From the NCBI GenBank assembly GCA_041476545.1, contig JBGOTP010000165.1, positions 1-10,715 of the forward strand: a stretch of 10,715 nt of DNA. The letters are read 5' to 3'. Position 1 is the stretch's first letter. Each line of letters starts with the position of its first letter. A program made the position numbers and the translations under genes. Below the pieces are notes generated by a model. It saw only the letters and a list, made by a program, of their open reading frames with translations, searched no databases and was not told where the DNA came from. The DNA comes from JBGOTP01 sp041476545. GTDB taxonomy: Bacteria; Acidobacteriota; Vicinamibacteria; Vicinamibacterales; CAVVIG01. Below are positions 6,279 to 10,715 of the stretch, in pieces.

Positions 6279-7029
6279 CGCGTCGCCCGCGACTGCGTGG
6301 GTGGATAATGACCCGGTGGCGCCGCTCGAATCGGGTATCGACGAACTCTACAAAAGGTCGCTCGCCGATTTCGTGTCCGCGCGCACCGCGCTGGCGAAGA
6401 CCCTGACGGGCGACGCGGCGCGACGTGTCAAGGCCCTGCAGAAGCCGGCCGTCGTGCCGTGGGTCGTGAACCAGGTGTACTGGCGGGCTCGGGCGCTGTA
6501 CGAGCGTGTGCTGCAGCGCGGCGAGACACTCCGCGCGGCTCAGGTGTCCGCGCTCGAAGGGCGGAGCGCCGACGTCCGCGGATCCACCGAACGCCATCGC
6601 CAGGCAATTGCGGTCGCCGTCGCCGAAGGGAAACGGATCGCGTCAGCGGAAGGCGTTCATCCGAATCTGGACGCTGTCGCGCGAACGCTCAAGGCGCTGT
6701 CGCTCTCCACCGAACGTCCGGAACATCCCGGGCGGCTGACCGAGCCGCTGCGGACCTCGTCCGGCTTCGAGGCGCTCGCAGGAATCGCGGTGAAGGCTGT
6801 CGCGCCAGCGCATCAGCCCGTCGCCGAGCGTCACCCTATCACGGCTGTCCAGAAACACGATCGCGAAGCCGCGGCCGCCAAGCGGCGGCGCGCCGACGCA
6901 GTCAAGAGGGCCGAGGCGACCGTTGTTCGCGCCGAAGCAGCTGAGGCCCATGCGCGCGAGGAGTGGGAGCGCGCGAAGGAACAACTCCACGCGGCCCGAC
7001 GCACGCTCGTGTCGCTCGAAGACGGCTAG
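6253..7029 (+). CDS. Coiled-coil protein of unknown function
   Basis: A 258-residue soluble protein with no signal peptide. The N-terminal region (24-100) is helical and includes IDELYKRSLADFVSARTALA, then the distinctive KPAVVPWVVNQVYWR (64-78). A Pro/His-rich linker (about 150-195) follows. The C-terminus (200-250) is a charged Ala/Glu/Arg helix likely to form a coiled coil. I cannot assign a function. The start is uncertain. ATG 6253 overlaps the previous gene by 26 bases and has AAGGAG 16 bases upstream, rather far; GTG 6301 or 6316 would remove a low-complexity N-terminus. Overlap with the PepSY-like gene suggests cotranscription. A 14-base palindrome (7021-7034) covers the stop codon. 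Confidence 0.75.
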   Translation: MAGSFRPSSASPATAWVDNDPVAPLESGIDELYKRSLADFVSARTALAKTLTGDAARRVKALQKPAVVPWVVNQVYWRARALYERVLQRGETLRAAQVSALEGRSADVRGSTERHRQAIAVAVAEGKRIASAEGVHPNLDAVARTLKALSLSTERPEHPGRLTEPLRTSSGFEALAGIAVKAVAPAHQPVAERHPITAVQKHDREAAAAKRRRADAVKRAEATVVRAEAAEAHAREEWERAKEQLHAARRTLVSLEDG

Positions 7030-7048
7030 CCGTCGATTTCCGCCGTCG

Positions 7049-7078
7049 TTGAGCTGCAAGGTCGCCAAGCGATACAAT
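7049..7078 (+). promoter_or_regulatory. Sigma70-type promoter for the phosphotriesterase-family gene
   Basis: The -35 is TTGAGC (7049-7054). The -10 is TACAAT (7073-7078), one mismatch from TATAAT, with an 18-base spacer. The start point would be near 7085, about 50 bases before the start codon. It sits just after the stop codon of the coiled-coil gene, so the hydrolase is probably a separate transcription unit. Confidence 0.5.
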
Positions 7079-7136
7079 GCGCGGTCGTTGGTGTTGACCG
7101 GCATTCAAGACTAGGATCCGGAGGGAGCAGAGAGCC

Positions 7137-8357
7137 ATGTCACAGGATTCTCGTTCGTCGGGTTGGACGCGCCGGGAGGCGCTCGGCATGTTGGGTCTGG
7201 GTGCCGCCGCGGCTGCGCTTCCGGAGTTCGCGCTGGCCGCGGAGCCCACATTTCCGAAGGGTGCGGTCATCAGGACGATCCTCAAAGACTACGCGCCCGA
7301 GGATCTGGCGGGCAGCGCCACGCTCTTCCACGAACACATGTCGTTCGCCGACGACTTCATGACGCGGTGGAATGGCTACTCGGCGGCGACGCGGGCGGCC
7401 ACCGGGCCGGCGGCGGGTGCCGGCGGGGCTGGGCGCGCGGGCGGCGCTGGCGCCGCAGGTGCCGGGGGCGCGGGCGGTGCGGCTGGTATTGGACGTCCAG
7501 CGGGCGCGGGACGAGCCGCCGGAGCAGCTGTGCCAGCAACGCCGGCCGGGCCCTTCTTCATGCAGGACGTGGATCTCATGTCGGATGAGATGCGCATCGC
7601 CAAAACCGAAGGCATCGGCTGCATCGTCGACGGCGGGCATCCCGACATGGGACGCGACATCAATTTTCTGCGGCAGATCTCCATGAGGTCCGGGATGCCG
7701 ATCGTGGCCGGCGCCGGTTTCTACACCCAGCCCTTCTATCCGAAAGAAATCGCCACGATGAGCGAGGAGCAGATCGTCCAGGCCCTCGTCAAGCAAGTGG
7801 AAACCGACCCGGTTGGTGTCTTCGGAGAAATCGGGTCGTGGGACGACATGACCAAAGACGAGCGCAAGGTGTTTCGCGCGATCGGCAAGGCCCACGTCGC
7901 GACGAATCTCCCGATCTTCACGCACACGGGGATTCCGGGCAAGGCGGCGCTCGAGCAACTGGATCTCCTCGAGGACGCCGGCGTGAATCCCAACCGCGTG
8001 GTGATTGGCCACGTGGGCAATCTGGTCGATGCCAGCGTGCAGGTGCACAAGGCGATCTGCAGGCGCGGAGCGTTTGTCGGCTTCGACCGCCAGGGCGGCG
8101 GGGGAGACGCGCAGCAGGTGCCGATGGTCATGGCGCTCATCGAGGCGGGCTTTGCCGACAATCTGATGTTTTCGGCCGATCTCTCGGGCGCGGGTCAGCT
8201 CAAGCGCAACAACGGCGGGGGCTACGCGAAGACCCTCACCGTCTTCGTGCCGAAGATCAAAGCGGCGGGCGCGACCGACGAGGTGCTGCGCGGCATCATG
8301 CGCGACAATCCACGCCGCTTCCTCGCGTTCGTGCCGAAGATCAAGAGGAAGGCGTAG
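7137..8357 (+). CDS. Tat-exported phosphotriesterase-family metallohydrolase
   Basis: A 406-residue amidohydrolase-fold protein. A twin-arginine signal (WTRREALGMLG at 10-20, hydrophobic to 34) sends it to the periplasm. Metal ligands of the phosphotriesterase/PHP family appear in order: FHEHM (64-68; His65, His67), GEIG (230-233; Glu231, in place of the carbamylated Lys of true phosphotriesterase), THTG (262-265; His263), GHVGN (291-295; His292) and SADLSG (346-351; Asp348). The likely reaction is hydrolysis of an ester or lactone by a binuclear metal centre; the substrate is unknown. A Gly/Ala-rich segment (about 84-138) is inserted between the HxH strand and the next strand. GGAGGGAG (7120-7127) is the ribosome site. 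The next gene starts 130 bases downstream. Confidence 0.88.
   Translation: MSQDSRSSGWTRREALGMLGLGAAAAALPEFALAAEPTFPKGAVIRTILKDYAPEDLAGSATLFHEHMSFADDFMTRWNGYSAATRAATGPAAGAGGAGRAGGAGAAGAGGAGGAAGIGRPAGAGRAAGAAVPATPAGPFFMQDVDLMSDEMRIAKTEGIGCIVDGGHPDMGRDINFLRQISMRSGMPIVAGAGFYTQPFYPKEIATMSEEQIVQALVKQVETDPVGVFGEIGSWDDMTKDERKVFRAIGKAHVATNLPIFTHTGIPGKAALEQLDLLEDAGVNPNRVVIGHVGNLVDASVQVHKAICRRGAFVGFDRQGGGGDAQQVPMVMALIEAGFADNLMFSADLSGAGQLKRNNGGGYAKTLTVFVPKIKAAGATDEVLRGIMRDNPRRFLAFVPKIKRKA
7381..7545 (+). repeat. Gly/Ala-rich low-complexity coding insert
   Basis: Codons for residues about 82-136 of the metallohydrolase are nearly all Gly, Ala, Arg or Pro. The stretch from about 92 to 117 is almost pure Gly/Ala with a loose GAG/AGG triplet pattern. 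GC content is well above the flanks. It is in frame and both flanks are clean enzyme sequence, so it is a disordered insert in the protein rather than a broken gene. Confidence 0.75.
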
Positions 8358-8408
8358 TCACGCGCGCGCGCGTCGCTCGCGGCTGTGGATGGCCCTGTGG
8401 AGGGCCCG

Positions 8409-8462
8409 GTAGACAACGTAGACAACGTAGACAACGTAGACAACGTAGACAACGTAGACAAC
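8409..8462 (+). repeat. 9-bp tandem repeat, six copies
   Basis: Six perfect head-to-tail copies of GTAGACAAC. A diverged ATTGATGAC follows immediately, as if a seventh copy. The array ends 13 bases before the AGGAGG of the beta-barrel-like gene, inside its probable 5' leader. In one frame it reads as Val-Asp-Asn repeats continuous with that gene. A 6-base GC hairpin, GGCCCT-GTGG-AGGGCC (8391-8406), and a (CG)6 run (8361-8372) lie just upstream. Confidence 0.95.
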
Positions 8463-8486
8463 ATTGATGACCTCGAGGAGGTGTGG

Positions 8487-8942
8487 ATGACTCGAAAGAT
8501 GCGGTTCGTGATCTCGATGGCCGTGCTGGTTGCTGGTGTGCTCACGGCTGTACCGGCTCGCGCCCAGGGCGCAGGTGTGCGCGCGGGCGTCAGCGGAGGG
8601 CCTGGCCAGTTCTATTTCGGCGGTCACGACGAATTTGGTCCGGTGGCGGATCAGTTCTGGTTCCGGCCCAACGTGGAGATCGGCCTCGGAGACCATCAAA
8701 CGGTTGTCGCCGTGAATTTCGAGTTCGCGTATCGCCTGCTGCTGCCGCAAACAGACTGGCATCTCTACCTGGGCGCCGGACCAGCCTTGAATATCGTGCG
8801 GGTCGCCGGAAACACCGATCCCAAGGGCGGCTTGAACATCCTCGTCGGCGCCCAGCATCGCGGCGGGCTGTTCACCGAACTCAAGATCGGATTGGTCGAC
8901 AGCCCTGAAGTGAAATTCGGCGTCGGCTACACGTTCCACTGA
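8487..8942 (+). CDS. Small outer-membrane beta-barrel-like protein
   Basis: A 151-residue protein. Signal peptide residues 1-26 end VPARA, with Gln27 as the likely first mature residue. The mature part alternates polar and hydrophobic residues in short strands separated by Gly/Asp turns: QFYFGGHDEFG, FWFRPNVEIGLGDH, VVAVNFEFAYRLLL, WHLYLGAGPALNIV, GGLFTELKIGLV. It ends in VKFGVGYTFH. This is the look of a small eight-strand outer-membrane barrel, and the near-terminal aromatic is typical of barrel proteins. Exact family is unknown. ATG 8487 is preceded by GAGGAGG (8475-8481) at a good distance. An in-frame GTG at 8385 would add the tandem-repeat peptide before the signal peptide and is unlikely. 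The gene ends 17 bases from the convergent operon. Confidence 0.75.
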   Translation: MTRKMRFVISMAVLVAGVLTAVPARAQGAGVRAGVSGGPGQFYFGGHDEFGPVADQFWFRPNVEIGLGDHQTVVAVNFEFAYRLLLPQTDWHLYLGAGPALNIVRVAGNTDPKGGLNILVGAQHRGGLFTELKIGLVDSPEVKFGVGYTFH

Positions 8943-8959
8943 TCGGGTGAGCGAGGGGG

Positions 8960-9556
8960 CTATCGGAACATCCGGGTCTTGACCGCCGCGTCCTTCCGGA
9001 ACTCGTGAGACATGTTGTAGAAGCCGGCCGTCTTCAGCGTGACGGTCAGCTCGTCCGATCCAGGATTCTCCCAGTACCATCCGTGAATGCCGGGAAAGGG
9101 CGCGGTGAGCGTGCCGGACGCCTCGCGCGTCCCTTGTCCTTTCTCGTAGCTCTGCGCGTAGCCGCGAGGGGCTCCGTCCGGCTCGGCATGAAGTTCGTAG
9201 CTCGCGGGCCCCGTCGCGGTCCAGGAATAGAGCAGCGCTTCACCTTTGTCGAGCCGGTACTTGTATTCCATGGCTTCGTGCGGACCCACCTTGAATTCCA
9301 CGGTTTCCTCTTTGAACGCGTGGTCCTGCGGAACAATGATCGTCGCCTGGCTGGGTGCACTCGCCGACGCGGCATTGAGAGCCTGAACCTTCTGTCCGGT
9401 CACTCCAAGATCCAGAAGTCCAAGCTTCGCGCCAGTCCCGAGCGGATCGACGGCGAATTCCGCCGGCAGGACGAACGCGACGAGAATCAACCCGGCCACG
9501 AGGAGTGCGGCGCCCGCCGCCACTCCGATTCGTTCTCTGGCTTCATTTATAGTCAT
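8960..9556 (-). CDS. Membrane-anchored periplasmic protein of the HupE-associated type
   Basis: A 198-residue protein with one N-terminal membrane helix (about 11-30). VLPAEFAVDPLGTGAKLGL (29-47) follows, a close echo of the VLPAEYGIDPTGxGxxLGL signature of proteins annotated as transmembrane anchor proteins. A periplasmic beta domain follows: EYKYRLDKGEALLYSW (97-112), ELHAEPDG (121-128), SYEKGQG (136-142) and GIHGWYWEN (156-164), ending with a TVTLKTAGFY strand. From memory, this family is commonly encoded beside HupE/UreJ-like genes in metal-related clusters; its function is undefined. The start at 9556 overlaps the upstream stop as ATGA, so translation is probably coupled. The open frame extends to 9610, but that part lies within the upstream gene. 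It is the last gene of the three-gene operon. Confidence 0.8.
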   Translation of the reverse strand: MTINEARERIGVAAGAALLVAGLILVAFVLPAEFAVDPLGTGAKLGLLDLGVTGQKVQALNAASASAPSQATIIVPQDHAFKEETVEFKVGPHEAMEYKYRLDKGEALLYSWTATGPASYELHAEPDGAPRGYAQSYEKGQGTREASGTLTAPFPGIHGWYWENPGSDELTVTLKTAGFYNMSHEFRKDAAVKTRMFR

Positions 9557-10275
9557 GGTGTGAAGAGGAAATAGCCGGACAACTGATAGCCCACGAGGAG
9601 AAAGCCGCATCCCATCACGAGGGCATTGGTCACAAACGCGTGGCGGAGAAAGCCGGCTCGCGTCCGCCAGTAGCTCAACCCGACGAGCACGGCCATGAGC
9701 GCCAGTCCCTGCCCAATCTCCACGCCGACGTTGAAGCTCACGATGTTGGTGACGAGACCATTGGGCGACAGCGCGAAGTCCTGCAGCTTGGTGGCCAGGC
9801 CGAAGCCGTGGAAGAAGCCGAAGACGAGCACCGCCAGGTGAGTGTTGGGTTGGTGGCCGAAGAACCGCTTGAACCCGTCCATGTTCTCGAATGCTGTGTA
9901 GGCGACCGAGAAGCCGATGATGGCATCGATCAGGTACGGATTGGCGCGCACATCGCCCAGCACGCCGCCGAGCAGCGTCACGCTGTGTCCGATGGTGAAA
10001 AGGCTCACATACTGGACAACATCCTTCAGCCGGTAGAGAAAAAAGACGACGCCAACGAGAAACAGCAGGTGATCGTAGCCGGTCACCATGTGTTTCGCGC
10101 CCAGATACAGGAGCGGAGCGATCGCCCTGCCCTGAAGTCCCTGGAGGAATACCGCGTCCTTGCCGGACACGCCGTGCGCGCTCACCGCCTCGGAGAAGAC
10201 TCCGAACAACAGCACCGCGACTCCGATCCGCCGTACCGAGAAGATCGCGTGTTGGCTAACGCTTGTACTTTTCAT
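9553..10275 (-). CDS. HupE/UreJ-family membrane protein
   Basis: A 240-residue polytopic membrane protein: a signal-like segment (15-33), then about six helices. Family motifs are GAKHMVTGYDHLLFL (59-73), FTIGHSVTLL (93-102), FENMDGFKRF (129-138), FGFFHGFGLA (152-161) and FNVGVEIGQ (181-189). The conserved His62, Asp68, His69, His97, His156 and Glu186 suit metal binding. HupE/UreJ proteins are linked to nickel or other metal transport; this variant, beside an anchor protein and a cytochrome, need not carry nickel. No hydrogenase or urease gene is visible. The start at 10275 gives MKSTSV and a 20-base overlap with the preceding gene. An earlier in-frame ATG (10332) would add residues antithetic to that gene's heme-binding C-terminus and is less likely. 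Confidence 0.85.
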   Translation of the reverse strand: MKSTSVSQHAIFSVRRIGVAVLLFGVFSEAVSAHGVSGKDAVFLQGLQGRAIAPLLYLGAKHMVTGYDHLLFLVGVVFFLYRLKDVVQYVSLFTIGHSVTLLGGVLGDVRANPYLIDAIIGFSVAYTAFENMDGFKRFFGHQPNTHLAVLVFGFFHGFGLATKLQDFALSPNGLVTNIVSFNVGVEIGQGLALMAVLVGLSYWRTRAGFLRHAFVTNALVMGCGFLLVGYQLSGYFLFTP

Positions 10276-10715
10276 GACAGCTGTCGCACGACACATTGAT
10301 CGGTTCGCCCGACGCAAAGAGCGCCTCGGCATTCTTCGCTTCGACCGCTTTCAGCGCGTCCTTTCCGCCGTCCATCATCGCCCGCGACATCTTCACCCAA
10401 TCACCGCTGTCTACAATCCGGCTCCCCATCATGATCAGGTTGCCGGACTCGATGAGGGCAGCCGCACTGTTCCCCACGGCCTCCCACTCTTCAGGGGTCT
10501 TTGGTGCCCACGTCTCCTCGCCGCTCGTTGTCATCGTGGTGCCAACAGATTTGTAGATGATCGTGGCCGCAGGCCCGACGATGCCCTGCATGATCTGCTT
10601 GACGCTGGCCACGGGGGCGATGGCGGACGCACCGGCCGGCGACTTCGCGACTCGTGCCAGCCGCGCGTCGCGCGCGCCGGCGATCACGAGGCCGAGGCCG
10701 CTGATGAAGAAGGCC
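10256..10715 (-). CDS. Cytochrome c'-like monoheme protein (partial, 5' end off window)
   Basis: 152 residues are visible. The frame runs past the window edge, beginning AFFISGLGLVIAGARD, part of a signal peptide, so the true start lies outside. An internal GTG at 10687 would cut the signal peptide and is unlikely. The mature part is helical: VKQIMQGIVGPAATIIYKS, TPEEWEAVGNSAAALIESG, DWVKMSRAMMDGGKDALKA. It ends with the heme site CDSCH in the last ten residues (CDSCHEKYKR). A heme attached at the C-terminal helix of a four-helix protein is the class II (cytochrome c' or c556) plan. The role is periplasmic electron transfer or gas/metal binding. It is the first visible gene of an operon with HupE and the anchor protein. 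Confidence 0.8.
   Translation of the reverse strand, partial: AFFISGLGLVIAGARDARLARVAKSPAGASAIAPVASVKQIMQGIVGPAATIIYKSVGTTMTTSGEETWAPKTPEEWEAVGNSAAALIESGNLIMMGSRIVDSGDWVKMSRAMMDGGKDALKAVEAKNAEALFASGEPINVSCDSCHEKYKR

Noticed and set aside
7021..7034. 14-base palindrome GACGGCTAGCCGTC as a terminator
   Set aside because: It overlaps the stop codon, would form only a 5-base stem with a 4-base loop, and has no real T-tract.
8361..8372. Alternating CG run as a Z-DNA or regulatory element
   Set aside because: At twelve bases it is too short and too expected at this GC content to support a function.
8391..8406. Hairpin GGCCCT-GTGG-AGGGCC as a terminator for the metallohydrolase gene
   Set aside because: The 6-base stem is GC-rich but is followed by GTAGAC repeats, not T residues.
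8385..8486. Start of the beta-barrel-like gene at GTG 8385
   Set aside because: It would place a repeat peptide before the signal peptide. The ATG at 8487 has a strong GAGGAGG site.

Overview
This is a high-GC bacterial window. Twin-arginine and Sec exported proteins, several c-type hemes, a phosphotriesterase-fold hydrolase and small secreted proteins of unknown function suggest an environmental Acidobacteriota-type organism, possibly Vicinamibacteria. That assignment is inference from gene content; there is no rRNA or other marker here. No tRNA, rRNA or transposase gene was found. Ten complete genes were identified with good support, two more with less certain roles, and partial genes lie at both window edges.

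Left edge (1-819). The first 164 bases encode the last 53 residues of a Cas1 CRISPR integrase. About 190 bases of leader-like sequence follow, then one CRISPR-type repeat (358-393) in the expected orientation. No intact second repeat and no cas2 follow. Bases 394-819 hold no convincing gene but carry a large imperfect inverted repeat (about 511-612 against 674-775). This looks like the eroded or minimal end of a CRISPR locus.

Sulfur-related block (820-5713). A TsdA-like diheme cytochrome c (minus strand) is divergent from a Tat-exported DsrE-like protein and an exported DUF442/BLH-type phosphatase-like protein (plus strand). A secreted protein of unknown function and a four-helix membrane protein follow. 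Then comes a class V PLP enzyme resembling the N-terminal domain of molybdenum cofactor sulfurase (minus strand). Four of these six genes belong to families with known links to sulfur chemistry, so a role in thiosulfate, persulfide or sulfane-sulfur handling is plausible but inferred.

Middle (5757-8942). A periplasmic PepSY-like protein overlaps a coiled-coil protein of unknown function. Next is a Tat-exported phosphotriesterase-family metallohydrolase with an unusual Gly/Ala-rich insertion. A 9-bp tandem repeat (six copies) lies directly upstream of a small outer-membrane beta-barrel-like protein.

Right edge (8960-10715, minus strand). Three overlapping genes form an operon, in transcription order: a cytochrome c'-like monoheme protein (cut by the window edge), a HupE/UreJ-type membrane protein, and a membrane-anchored periplasmic protein of the type that accompanies HupE. 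The 20-base and 4-base overlaps imply translational coupling. A role in periplasmic metal or redox handling is inferred.
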